Of a DNA stretch of 56,988 bases, positions 1-7,568 are shown piece after piece. This DNA is from Janthinobacterium agaricidamnosum NBRC 102515 = DSM 9628 (lineage in GTDB: Bacteria > Pseudomonadota > Gammaproteobacteria > Burkholderiales > Burkholderiaceae_D): contig NZ_HG322949.1 of the NCBI RefSeq assembly GCF_000723165.1, positions 4,053,531 through 4,110,518 on the forward strand. The letters are read 5' to 3'. The position numbers and the translations under genes were made by a program. Within the stretch, counting starts at the first letter, position 1. Every line of letters begins with the position of its first letter. The notes under the pieces were generated by a model. It saw nothing but the letters and a program-made list of their open reading frames with translations, was not told where the DNA came from and searched no databases.

Positions 1-83
1 CCGATGGTCAATGCATACAGCCGCGTGGCGCTGGTGAATGCCGCCAGTGCGGAAAATATTGTCCCTACCAGGTTGGATAACAT
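1..83 (-). CDS. 5' fragment of an unidentified protein (possibly VgrG-like)
   Basis: An ATG at 83-81 opens a frame that stays open to the window edge, giving 27 complete codons. The visible N-terminus is MLSNLVGTIFSALAAFTSAT followed by RLYALTI. A hydrophobic/alanine start followed by a TRLYALTI-type stretch resembles the beginning of type VI secretion spike proteins (VgrG), but 27 residues are too few to decide. A perfect 8-bp inverted repeat lies 17 bp upstream of the start. The strand and start are reasonably supported because the frame begins exactly where the plus-strand sequence stops looking coding. The identity is a weak inference. Confidence 0.35.
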   Translation of the reverse strand, partial: MLSNLVGTIFSALAAFTSATRLYALTI

Positions 84-99
84 GCCGTTTCCTGTGAGT

Positions 100-118
100 T
101 CATCGAAGCATTCGATGA
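100..118. promoter_or_regulatory. Perfect inverted repeat, putative operator
   Basis: TCATCGAA-GCA-TTCGATGA is a perfect 8-bp inverted repeat with a 3-nt centre. It lies 17 bp upstream of the start of the leftward gene at 83, and a TTGACA hexamer (minus strand, 126-121) lies just beyond it. The position fits an operator or a 5'-UTR hairpin. No regulator is identified. Confidence 0.3.
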
Positions 119-244
119 AGTGTCAAGCAACTTATTTATTTAGCATGTTAAAGTGTATAGGGAAATTTTTATTTGGTGCGCTCCGTTGACCCGGGTCAAG
201 CAAACCGTGGTTCCGCAGTGATCCGACGATTCTTTAGCGCTGTC

Positions 245-1387
245 TCAGGCCGCATTACGCTGATATGGCGGCAATTCATGCACCACCAGCGGCGTATCTT
301 CGGTGACGAAGGCCAGCCAGCCGGCAGCCTTGATGGCGCGCATGGCGTCCTGGTAACCCTGCTCCCAGCGCCATTCGATCGATCCCTTCGAGAAATTGAT
401 ATCCTTGGCCGCCATATGCCAGTCGCGTCCCGCATACGGCAGGCGCACGATGTGCATGGTGCTGTCGCAGCCGAGCGCCGCCAATTCCTCGGCATCGCGC
501 CGGTTGCGCGCATTGTCGGGCAGCATGGCGTATAACTCGCGCAATTTCTGCTGCATTTTATGGGTGTTGACGTAGTCTTCGATATGCCGCTTCGAGCGCG
601 ACGCAAAGGTCACGTCTTTCTGGCGCGTCTGCACTTCATCGAGCGTGGTCGGCTCGGGGCCTTCCGAACTCCATAAATCGACCATGAATACCAGCGTGTC
701 GACGTGCGGCAAATCGTCCAGCACGGTTTCCAGCGGGGTATTCGAATACATGCCGCCATCCCAATACAACTGGCCATCGACGCGCACCGCTGGAAATCCC
801 GGCGGCAAGGCGCCGCTGGCGAGGATATGTTCAACCGCGATCGGTTTTTCGGTACTGTCGAAACTGGTCAGGCTGCCGCACGTCACTTTCAGAGCGTTGA
901 CTGTCAGGCGCATGCCGCCCGGCTGGTTCATATAGTCGAAATCGACCAGCTCGCCCAAAGTGCGGCCCAGCTCGCTGGTATCGTAATAACTGGCTTCCTC
1001 GGGTTTCACCGGGATGCCAACCGGAAACATGCTGAACAGGCGCGGCTTGAAAAAGCCCGGCACGCCGCGCACCAAGGTGTCCAGCGTAGCCAGCCAGATA
1101 TTGGAGCGGCGCTGCTCATCGGTGACCAGGTTCATGTCGATGCTGTCGCGGTGCGACACCCGTTCCCAGAATTGCTTCAGGCGCGGCAAGCGGTTTTTTT
1201 CATCGTTACCGGCAAGAATGGCGGCATTGATCGCGCCAATCGACGTGCCGACCACCCAGTCCGGCACCAGGCCATGTTCATGCAGTGCGTGGTAGACCCC
1301 GGCTTGATAAGCGCCCAACGCGCCGCCGCCTTGCAAGACCAGCACGATGCGCAAGCCCGCAGGATTCAGTTGTTTGATCGAAGTCAC
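245..1387 (-). CDS. Patatin-like phospholipase with C-terminal DUF3734
   Basis: This 380-residue protein has the full patatin catalytic set. The glycine-rich oxyanion loop GGGALG is at about residues 20-25, the nucleophile elbow GTSIGA has Ser49, and the DGG motif contains the dyad aspartate Asp210. The C-terminal third matches the DUF3734 extension found in proteobacterial patatin-family proteins. The expected reaction is acyl-ester hydrolysis of lipids. In betaproteobacteria this subfamily is often encoded beside 3-hydroxybutyrate dehydrogenase, which suggests a link to polyhydroxybutyrate or membrane lipid turnover (family knowledge, not shown here). The start is GTG at 1387, with CGGAG about 9 nt upstream. 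There is no signal peptide, so it is probably cytoplasmic or peripheral. Palindromic elements lie 23-71 bp upstream. Confidence 0.88.
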   Translation of the reverse strand: MTSIKQLNPAGLRIVLVLQGGGALGAYQAGVYHALHEHGLVPDWVVGTSIGAINAAILAGNDEKNRLPRLKQFWERVSHRDSIDMNLVTDEQRRSNIWLATLDTLVRGVPGFFKPRLFSMFPVGIPVKPEEASYYDTSELGRTLGELVDFDYMNQPGGMRLTVNALKVTCGSLTSFDSTEKPIAVEHILASGALPPGFPAVRVDGQLYWDGGMYSNTPLETVLDDLPHVDTLVFMVDLWSSEGPEPTTLDEVQTRQKDVTFASRSKRHIEDYVNTHKMQQKLRELYAMLPDNARNRRDAEELAALGCDSTMHIVRLPYAGRDWHMAAKDINFSKGSIEWRWEQGYQDAMRAIKAAGWLAFVTEDTPLVVHELPPYQRNAA

Positions 1388-1409
1388 TAAAATTGCTCCG
1401 TTCTGTGGC

Positions 1410-1458
1410 GTGCAAGGACTGCACTATGAAACTCATTGTAAAGTATTGTGCAGCGCAA
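1410..1458 (-). promoter_or_regulatory. Two palindromic elements upstream of the patatin gene
   Basis: GTGCA-AGGAC-TGCAC (1410-1424) is a perfect inverted repeat, and TTGTGCAGCGCAA (1446-1458) is a near-perfect dyad. The second resembles, from memory, the TTGTGCA-type sites of the PHB-responsive repressor PhaR in betaproteobacteria. Both lie in the only upstream spacer of the patatin gene, within 71 bp of its start. Assignment to PhaR is an inference. Confidence 0.35.
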
Positions 1459-1531
1459 GGTATTTCTAATGTTTTCTTGCGTGCGATCAAACGCCATACA
1501 GGATTTAGCGCATGTCACATAGGTCGCAGGC

Positions 1532-1557
1532 AAAAAAAAGCGCCGTCGTAACGGCGC
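1532..1557 (-). terminator. Rho-independent terminator of the ferritin/YqjD-like operon
   Basis: On the minus strand, the stem GCGCCGT/ACGGCGC with a 4-nt loop is followed by eight T residues. It lies 26 bp beyond the stop codon of the YqjK-like gene, so it closes the leftward operon that begins near 3281. Confidence 0.85.
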
Positions 1558-1583
1558 CGTCAGGCTGCTGCGGAACAGCAAGA

Positions 1584-1928
1584 TTAACGCTTGCGGCGCG
1601 ATAGCCAGTTAACCGCCACCGCCGCCGCGACGGCAACGCCGATGGCCGGCTTGACCAGCTTTTTGCGGGCGATGAAGGACAATACCGTCAATACATACGG
1701 CATCATGCCTTGCAGGCGCAAACCGCCAGGCGCCATCAGGCTTTCCACCCGGTTGCTGGCGAAACCGACGGCGTGTTCCACCACGCCCTGCAACAGCGAA
1801 TTCGGACGCAGCGCTTCGCTGACATGGGCCCGTGCATGCACGATGCCGACCCGATACAGCTCGCCTTGGGCAATTAATTTTCGTTTGTGCGCAGCGACTG
1901 CTTCCGCACTATCGTCGTGATTCGACAT
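1584..1928 (-). CDS. YqjK-like small membrane protein
   Basis: This 114-residue protein has a charged N-terminal half and a hydrophobic C-terminal segment (about residues 85-107) ending in a basic RRKR tail, which fits a single tail-anchor. Sequence similarity alone is weak. It is the third of three genes in the order DUF883 (YqjD-type), holin-like (YqjE-type), then this one, the order of the yqjDEK genes of enterobacteria, so YqjK-like is a positional call. It is probably an inner-membrane protein of stationary phase or stress. It is followed directly by a strong terminator. The molecular function is unknown. Confidence 0.65.
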   Translation of the reverse strand: MSNHDDSAEAVAAHKRKLIAQGELYRVGIVHARAHVSEALRPNSLLQGVVEHAVGFASNRVESLMAPGGLRLQGMMPYVLTVLSFIARKKLVKPAIGVAVAAAVAVNWLSRRKR

Positions 1929-1992
1929 TCCGCTCTCCAGGATCGTTGCCGGCGAGGCCAGGCGTATCAGCGCCCGGCCCGGCCGCGCAGAC

Positions 1993-2373
1993 TTACATCA
2001 ACATGTCGCGGTCGGCTTTCAATTCCGCCATCGTGGCCGGCATGGTCAGCTTGCCTTGACGCAACAAGCTGCGCGCATATAGCGCCAGGCCGATGGCCAG
2101 CACCACGAACAGCGCCGTCATGATCAGCAGGATTTTCCAGCCCAATGCGTCCCAGGCCAGGAACACTACCATCACGCTGCCGTAAGCGATGGCAAACAAG
2201 CCCGCCACCATCGCCAGCGCAAAGATCACGATCAGTTGCAGCACATGATTGCGCACTTCCGACAGTTCAATGGTCGCCAGCTCCAGGCGCGACAGCACCA
2301 GCCCGATGGCATTGCGCGCCAGCCCGGCAAGGGAGCCGATCAATCCCGGTCCCTGGTGAGTAGACTTGTCCAT
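1993..2373 (-). CDS. Phage-holin-III-like membrane protein (YqjE type)
   Basis: This 126-residue protein has an amphipathic N-terminal region (residues 10-45) and two strong transmembrane segments (about 47-70 and 76-101). It ends in a charged tail. Length and layout match the PF07332 family ('putative actinobacterial holin III'), which includes E. coli YqjE and is mostly chromosomal, not phage. It lies 20 bp downstream of the DUF883 gene and is surely co-transcribed with it. A lysis role is unlikely in this context. A membrane or ribosome-hibernation-related stress role alongside the YqjD-type neighbour is the usual inference. Confidence 0.75.
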   Translation of the reverse strand: MDKSTHQGPGLIGSLAGLARNAIGLVLSRLELATIELSEVRNHVLQLIVIFALAMVAGLFAIAYGSVMVVFLAWDALGWKILLIMTALFVVLAIGLALYARSLLRQGKLTMPATMAELKADRDMLM

Positions 2374-2393
2374 ATCGCTCCCGCCAGTGTGGA

Positions 2394-2696
2394 TTACTTA
2401 CGGCCCAGGATGAAGCCGACCAGCAGGCCGACGCCGGCTGCGGCGGCGATGGTGCGCCATGGGTTTTCCTTGACGTAGACGTCGGCCGAAGCGGCGATCT
2501 GTTTGCCGGCTACAATCGCGTTCGCTTGCGCTTCCTGGGCTTTCGCCAGGGCGGCGTCCAGGGTGCGCATGCCGCGGGTACGAACTTCGTCAGCTTTTTC
2601 ACCGGTCAGCGCGGCCGCTGCGCTAAACAGCGCTTGCGCGTCTTTGACCAGAGTTTTCACATCGTTGTTGACGGTCGTAATATTGTTTTCCAGCAT
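2394..2696 (-). CDS. DUF883 family (YqjD/ElaB-type) membrane-anchored protein
   Basis: This is a 100-residue protein starting MLENNITTVNND. The start at 2696 was chosen over an upstream ATG because AGGAG lies 6-7 nt before it. Residues 10-75 form a long amphipathic helix rich in Ala/Lys/Glu. The C-terminal portion contains the family signature NPW(R), followed by a short transmembrane segment with glycines (GVGLLVGFILG) and a basic end. E. coli YqjD and ElaB anchor ribosomes to the inner membrane in stationary phase (known for that family). It lies 48 bp downstream of the ferritin-like gene. Confidence 0.85.
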   Translation of the reverse strand: MLENNITTVNNDVKTLVKDAQALFSAAAALTGEKADEVRTRGMRTLDAALAKAQEAQANAIVAGKQIAASADVYVKENPWRTIAAAAGVGLLVGFILGRK

Positions 2697-2744
2697 GATT
2701 AAACTCCTAATGAATGAATAAAGTGTCACTGTACTGCGTAAAAC

Positions 2745-3281
2745 CTATGCAAGCAAATCGCGCATGTCATCAGCGTGCTCTTCTTCAACTGCCATGATCT
2801 TGATCAACAAGTGACGCGTGGTCGGATCGCTGTCGCCAATTTTCGCGATCATTTGACGATATGATTCGATCGCCACGCGCTCGGCAATCAGGTTGGCACG
2901 CACCATGCTTTGCACATCGGCAGAGTCATCATACTCGGCATGGCTATGCTCGAGCAATGTTGCTGGATTGAAATCAGGCTCGCCATTCAACTGGACGATG
3001 CGTTCGGCCAGCCAGTCGGCGTGTTCCTGCTCTTGGGTCGCGTGTTCCAGGAATTCAGCCTTGATGGGACCGTTTTGCAAACCGCTGACGGTGTAATAGT
3101 GGCGCTTATAGCGCAGCACGCAGACCAGCTCGGTCGCCAGCGCGCCATTCAACATGCCGATCACCGCCTTGCGGTCGCCCTGGTAGCCGGATGTGACCGG
3201 ACCATCGTCGAGGTTTTGAGCGGCGGCGCGGATTTCCGCGGTGTTGATTCCACTTGGAATCGAAGTCGGGGTAGCAGACAT
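2745..3281 (-). CDS. Ferritin-like/bacterioferritin-type protein
   Basis: This 178-residue, four-helix protein carries the spaced carboxylate/histidine ligands of a di-iron ferritin-like fold: E in ATELVC, the pair in QEQEHADW, E in IAERVAIESY and the final VEEEHADD. The length is close to that of bacterioferritin-like proteins. An N-terminal extension of about 35 residues precedes helix A. It probably stores or detoxifies iron in the cytoplasm under oxidative or stationary stress. It heads an operon with the YqjD/E/K-like genes downstream. The haem-ligand methionine of true bacterioferritin was not confidently located, so I do not call it bfr. Confidence 0.8.
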   Translation of the reverse strand: MSATPTSIPSGINTAEIRAAAQNLDDGPVTSGYQGDRKAVIGMLNGALATELVCVLRYKRHYYTVSGLQNGPIKAEFLEHATQEQEHADWLAERIVQLNGEPDFNPATLLEHSHAEYDDSADVQSMVRANLIAERVAIESYRQMIAKIGDSDPTTRHLLIKIMAVEEEHADDMRDLLA

Positions 3282-3367
3282 GATAATCCTTCACAAAAGA
3301 TTACTGCTTGGGTAAGCGCCGGCACAGATGATCCGGCCGGCGCTGCCTTGAAACTTGCATCGCAAAC

Positions 3368-4267
3368 TTAACGGCGGGCCGGGATCGCCGTCCCGTCTTC
3401 CGACAATACAATTTCGACGCGGCGGTTCAACTGGCGGTTGCTCGCGGTGTCATTGCCGGCCACCGGGAACGCGGCGCCATAACCATTGGTGGCGATGCGG
3501 TCGCGGCTGATGCCGAGGTCGAGCAGCGCATTGCGCACCGCTTCGGCGCGGCGTTTCGACAAGTCCAGGTTATGCGCCGAGCCGCCGGTGCTGTCGGTAA
3601 AACCTTCGATCAGCACGGTGCGCTGCGGGTTGCTGCTCAATACATCGGCCAGCTTGCGCGCAGTGGCCGTGCCGGTCGCCGTCAAATTGGCCTGGTCGGT
3701 GCCGAACAGCACATCGCCCAGCGTGATAATGATGCCGCGCTCGGTTTTCTTGGCCGACAAATCGGCCAGTTGCGCTTCCAGCGCAGCCGCGCGGGCTTGC
3801 GCATTGCGCGTCGCGGCCTGGGCGTTTTGCGCCTGGGCCTGGGCAGCAAGCGCCTGGGCTTGCGCCGCTTCAGCCTTGGCCTGGGCCTGGTTGGCTTCCT
3901 GGGTGCGGGCGTCCAGGCGCAACTGGTCGCGCTGCTTGCCGGCGTTGGCGATGTCGGCTTCGGCCAGTTTCTGTTTGGCTACTTCTTGCGCGGTGGCGAT
4001 TTTTTGCTTGGCCAGATAGGCCAGCTTGTCGACCTTGTCGGCGTCGTCGCGGCGCTCGGCGGCGGCGTTGGCTTGCTCCAGCGCGGCGCCGGCTTCCCGG
4101 AATTCACGCGCCGCATAGGTCGATACGGCCGGATTCGATTGCGCCGCCATGTAATCGCCGCGGGTTTGATCCAGCAAGCTGGTGCTGGTGGGCGCGGTGC
4201 TGCAGGCGGCGACAAAGACAGCCATGGCCAGCAGCGCCGGCAATGTTTTAAGGGTATGTTTTTTCAT
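3368..4267 (-). CDS. DUF4398-OmpA lipoprotein
   Basis: This 299-residue protein has an N-terminal signal with lipobox VAAC (mature Cys near residue 22). The start at 4267 was chosen because AAGGA precedes it and the signal peptide begins there. A DUF4398 segment (about 25-90) leads into a long Ala/Gln/Lys coiled-coil (about 85-165). The C-terminal OmpA peptidoglycan-binding domain (about 180-295) contains GFTDSTGG and the arginine-rich NRQLNRRVEI end. It probably tethers the outer membrane to peptidoglycan. The upstream gene encodes a second DUF4398 lipoprotein that lacks OmpA, so the pair probably arose by duplication and acts together. Confidence 0.88.
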   Translation of the reverse strand: MKKHTLKTLPALLAMAVFVAACSTAPTSTSLLDQTRGDYMAAQSNPAVSTYAAREFREAGAALEQANAAAERRDDADKVDKLAYLAKQKIATAQEVAKQKLAEADIANAGKQRDQLRLDARTQEANQAQAKAEAAQAQALAAQAQAQNAQAATRNAQARAAALEAQLADLSAKKTERGIIITLGDVLFGTDQANLTATGTATARKLADVLSSNPQRTVLIEGFTDSTGGSAHNLDLSKRRAEAVRNALLDLGISRDRIATNGYGAAFPVAGNDTASNRQLNRRVEIVLSEDGTAIPARR

Positions 4268-4373
4268 GATATTTTTCCTTGGCTTGTGCAAGCGAACCAC
4301 TCTTCATGACCATGAGCGCGGCTTGCTTCTTATTGGTTTTGATCAGCGCAACGGATGCGCCCGAAATAGGGGA

Positions 4374-4751
4374 TTACTTGTTGGCGCGGTCGAGTTCTTC
4401 GCGCATGGCACGAATGTTTTGATTGATTTCATCGGCGGCGCTGGTCGCCTTGGCCGAATTAGCCTTGCTTTGCGCCAGCTTGGCGTCGGCTTGTGCCTGG
4501 TCGGCCAGCTCACGCGCGGTTTTGTAGTCGCGGTCTTTCAAGGCTTGATTGGCGCGGATCATTTTTTCGCGCGCCGAGCGCATTTCATCCGGCGCCAGTT
4601 CAGCCGCGCCAGCGCTGGCGGCATTGTCGACGGCAGCGCGCGATACCGCGACATCGGCGGTGGCAGGAGTTTTCAAGCTGCTGCATCCGCTCATCAGGAT
4701 CAGGGCGGCGCCGCACACGGCCAGCAGTTGCGTATGTACTCGTGTTGTCAT
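4374..4751 (-). CDS. DUF4398 lipoprotein
   Basis: This 125-residue protein has a lipoprotein signal (lipobox LMSGC, then SSLKTP) and a single DUF4398 helical domain rich in Ala, Lys and Gln, which ends in a coiled coil. The start at 4751 is preceded by AAGGAG. It is the first gene of the leftward run 4751-1584 and lies 106 bp upstream of the DUF4398-OmpA gene, with which it shares the helical domain. It is probably a periplasmic, outer-membrane-anchored partner of the OmpA lipoprotein. The function of the family is not established. Confidence 0.8.
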   Translation of the reverse strand: MTTRVHTQLLAVCGAALILMSGCSSLKTPATADVAVSRAAVDNAASAGAAELAPDEMRSAREKMIRANQALKDRDYKTARELADQAQADAKLAQSKANSAKATSAADEINQNIRAMREELDRANK

Positions 4752-4910
4752 TGTTATTCTCCTTGGCACTACGTTGATGGGGGAACTGCGTCTGTAAAAC
4801 CAGTTGCTGTATGACGTTATAGGCGCTAGTTCCAGCTACCTCCGTTCGGTGCCGCACATAGCGTGCGGATTCGACAACATTGACTGGCGATCTCGACTGG
4901 AGGCTCACTT

Positions 4911-4953
4911 TGTGCGCGTGCGTACATAAAGGGAACATTGATTGGTGTAGCAT
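4911..4953 (+). promoter_or_regulatory. Dyad site A plus -10: predicted Crp/Fnr-type activated promoter of the AsmA gene
   Basis: The dyad TGTGCG-CGTG-CGTACA occupies 4911-4926. After exactly 21 bp there is a -10-like TAGCAT (4948-4953), which predicts a start near 4960 and centres the dyad at about -41.5. No -35 hexamer is visible. This is one of five sites with the same geometry in the window. It drives rightward towards 5011; the leftward gene at 4751 has no matching -10. Confidence 0.6.
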
Positions 4954-5010
4954 CAACAAAAATCCTGCCACGCCCCAATGCCTCCGCCCCCGCTAAGAAA
5001 GAAGCCCGCC

Positions 5011-7062
5011 ATGACCATGCCGCGCCGTACCAAAATCGGACTCGCCATCGCCTCCTTCGTCATCACGGTGCCGGTGGCGGCCGTCGTCGTCTTGCTGAAT
5101 GTCGATTGGAACCGCGCCAAGCCGTGGCTCAACGAGCGCACCAGCGAAGCCATCGGACGCCCGTTCGCCATCCATGGCGACCTGTCGCTGACCTGGGACA
5201 AAGGCGCCAATGCCGGACAAGAAAAGACTTGGCGCGACTATCTGCCATGGCCGCACCTGGTGGCCAAGGATGTGCATGTCGGCAATCCGGCAGCGATGAC
5301 TGCCGCCGATAAAACCTTGCCGGCAGACATGGCCAGCGTCAGCCAGTTTTCGTTTTCGCTGAATCCGCTGGCGCTGCTGGATAAAAAGATTGCCATCCCC
5401 GAGTTACGTTTTAATAGTCCGCAAGTGTTCTTGCAGCGTAATGCCGACGGTAACAATAACTGGACCTTCGACAAGAAAGACAAGCCGTCCCCGTGGCAAC
5501 TCGATTTACAGAGCGTGGTGTTTACCAAAGGTACCATCCACCTGATCGACGCCCGGCAACATGCAAACATCCGGGCCGACGTCGACACTATCGCTGCCGA
5601 TCCGACATACGGCGTCAGCTGGACCGTGCGCGGCAAATACAATGGCGATACGGTCAGCGGCAGCGGCAAGGCCGGCGCCGTGCTGTCGCTGCAACAGCAA
5701 ATCGCGCCCTACCCGGTCGCCGCCGACCTGAAGGTTGGCGGCACCGCGATCGCCATCGTCGGCACGCTGACCAGGCCAACCGAGCTGGCGGCGCTCGACA
5801 TGCGCCTGAAAGTATCAGGCGCCAGCATGGCACGGCTGTATCCGCTGACCGGGATTGTATTGCCGGAAACCCCGCATTTCGCCACCGAAGGCCATTTGAC
5901 GGGCACGCTGGGCGCACAGGGCAGCCGCTGGCGCTACGATGCATTCAGCGGCAAGGTCGGTTCCAGCGATATCGGCGGCCAACTGGCATTCCAGCAAAAA
6001 CAGCCGCGCAATCTGCTGACCGGGGCGGTCAAGTCGCGCTTGCTGCAATTTAGCGACCTGGGACCGCTGGTCGGCGCCGATTCGAACGCCAGCAAGACCG
6101 AGCGCGGCGTGCCGGCGGTGCAGCCGGCCGACAAGGTCTTGCCGGTGGAAACCTTCAAGACCGAGCGCTGGACCAGCATCGACGCCGACGTCAGTTATCA
6201 GGCGGCAAAAATTATCCGCGACAAGGACTTGCCGATCAGTAATTTGAACACCCATTTCATCTTGAAAGATGGCGTGTTGTCCTTGCTGCCGCTCAATTTC
6301 GACATCGCCGGCGGCAAGCTGACCTCGGAAATCAAGCTCGACGGCAGCGGTAAAACCAATCCGCATGCGATCCGCGCCGAGCTGACGGCCAGCGCGCGCC
6401 ACCTGAAATTGCAGCAATTGTTTCCGACCCTGGACGCGCTGCACACCAGCGTCGGCCAGATCAATGGCGACGCCAAGCTGAGCGCGACCGGCAACTCGGT
6501 GGCCAGCCTGCTCGGCTCGTCGAATGGCGAAGTCAAGACCTTGATCGACCAGGGCACCATCAGCAAATTATTGCTGGAAGAAATGGGACTGAATATCGGC
6601 AATGTCGTGCTGACCAAGCTGGTCGGCGACAAACAAGTCAAACTCAATTGCATGGCGACCGATTTCGCCGTCAGCAATGGCTTGATGCAAACCCGCAGCT
6701 TCATCGTCGATACCGAAGAAGCGCTGCTGAACGTCGACGGCACCGTCAACCTGGCCAATGAAAAGCTGGACTTGACGCTGAAACCGGATACCAAGAGCCT
6801 GCGCGTCTTTTCGCTGCGTTCGCCGCTGTATGTGCGCGGCACCTTTAGTAAACCGGATGTCAGCGTCGACAAGGGCGTGCTGGCCTTGCGCGCCGGCGGT
6901 GCGCTGGCGCTGGCGGCGGTGGCGCCGGTGGCGGCGCTGATTCCGCTGATTAATACCGGCCCGGGCCATGACAGCGCCTGCGGCAAATTGCTGGCCGAGG
7001 CCCGTGTCAAGCCGGTGGCGCCGCCGCCGGGCAAGACCTTGCATGTCAAGCCGAACAAATAA
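5011..7062 (+). CDS. AsmA family protein
   Basis: This 683-residue protein has one N-terminal transmembrane segment (about residues 8-28) and a large periplasmic part. The AsmA N-terminal signature is visible as the start of the domain (LNERTSEAIGRPFAIHG, then DLSLTW), and the C-terminal AsmA_2-type repeat region (NLANEKLDLTLKPDTKS) is followed by an alanine-rich end. Start 5011 was preferred over 4978 because the signal-anchor begins there and AAGAAAG precedes it. AsmA-like proteins are bridge-like lipid-transfer proteins that influence outer-membrane lipid homeostasis. It is predicted to be under dyad site A, linking it to the small envelope-stress proteins downstream. Confidence 0.88.
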   Translation: MTMPRRTKIGLAIASFVITVPVAAVVVLLNVDWNRAKPWLNERTSEAIGRPFAIHGDLSLTWDKGANAGQEKTWRDYLPWPHLVAKDVHVGNPAAMTAADKTLPADMASVSQFSFSLNPLALLDKKIAIPELRFNSPQVFLQRNADGNNNWTFDKKDKPSPWQLDLQSVVFTKGTIHLIDARQHANIRADVDTIAADPTYGVSWTVRGKYNGDTVSGSGKAGAVLSLQQQIAPYPVAADLKVGGTAIAIVGTLTRPTELAALDMRLKVSGASMARLYPLTGIVLPETPHFATEGHLTGTLGAQGSRWRYDAFSGKVGSSDIGGQLAFQQKQPRNLLTGAVKSRLLQFSDLGPLVGADSNASKTERGVPAVQPADKVLPVETFKTERWTSIDADVSYQAAKIIRDKDLPISNLNTHFILKDGVLSLLPLNFDIAGGKLTSEIKLDGSGKTNPHAIRAELTASARHLKLQQLFPTLDALHTSVGQINGDAKLSATGNSVASLLGSSNGEVKTLIDQGTISKLLLEEMGLNIGNVVLTKLVGDKQVKLNCMATDFAVSNGLMQTRSFIVDTEEALLNVDGTVNLANEKLDLTLKPDTKSLRVFSLRSPLYVRGTFSKPDVSVDKGVLALRAGGALALAAVAPVAALIPLINTGPGHDSACGKLLAEARVKPVAPPPGKTLHVKPNK

Positions 7063-7118
7063 GTGGAAAACGGCGGCACCCTTCATAATGGCGCTTTTAC
7101 CTTTTTATCTTTGTCACC

Positions 7119-7553
7119 ATGAATTTATCGTCCACCTCCGCTAAATCCTGGGCCACCGTCGTGACCCATAGCGACGCGCAAGCGATCATCTATCGTTTTG
7201 TCGACGCCTTCCATCCGGACTGGGATTTGTCCACGCAGCCGGACCGCATCATCCTCGCCTGGAAATATCAAGCGGAAAACGGCATGCCGTCGCCCGCCGA
7301 ACGGGAGCGCATGGAGGCGCTGGAAGAAATCCTCGAACCGGTGGTCGAAGAAGAGGGCTTCGCCACGCTGGCGCTGGTGTCGACCGGCGAAAACTTGCGC
7401 GAATGGGTGTATTACACGGCGTCGGGCGAGGAATTCTTCAACCGCCTGAATCAGGCGCTGGCGATCCACCCACGCTTCCCGATCGAAATCCACAGCGCGC
7501 CGGACCCGGCCTGGACCACTTATGAACGGCTGCGCGCCAGCGTGGTCAAGTAA
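7119..7553 (+). CDS. DUF695 domain protein
   Basis: This 144-residue soluble protein has no signal peptide or membrane segment. Its pattern (N-terminal helix, a conserved RMEALEEILEPVVEEEGFATLALV core, then TGENLREWVYYTASGEEF and a C-terminal FPIEIH strand) matches my recollection of DUF695 proteins. The family function is unknown. It lies 56 bp downstream of the AsmA gene on the same strand, so co-transcription is possible. Codon use is like the neighbours. The domain call is from pattern memory, so moderate. Confidence 0.7.
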   Translation: MNLSSTSAKSWATVVTHSDAQAIIYRFVDAFHPDWDLSTQPDRIILAWKYQAENGMPSPAERERMEALEEILEPVVEEEGFATLALVSTGENLREWVYYTASGEEFFNRLNQALAIHPRFPIEIHSAPDPAWTTYERLRASVVK

Positions 7554-7568
7554 GACCCGCTCACGGCG

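Noticed and set aside
1993..2373. Phage lysis gene (holin)
   Set aside because: The holin-III label covers YqjE-type chromosomal proteins; no endolysin, spanin or phage gene adjoins.
3572..4309. A 245-codon rightward frame with Gly/Leu/Arg repeats
   Set aside because: It is antisense to the OmpA lipoprotein and mirrors its alanine-rich coiled coil; no start signal.
4852..4868. CCGCAC-N5-GTGCGG as a sixth copy of the regulon dyad
   Set aside because: The spacer and sequence differ (N5, CCGCAC arms), and no -10 lies at the required 21 bp on either side.
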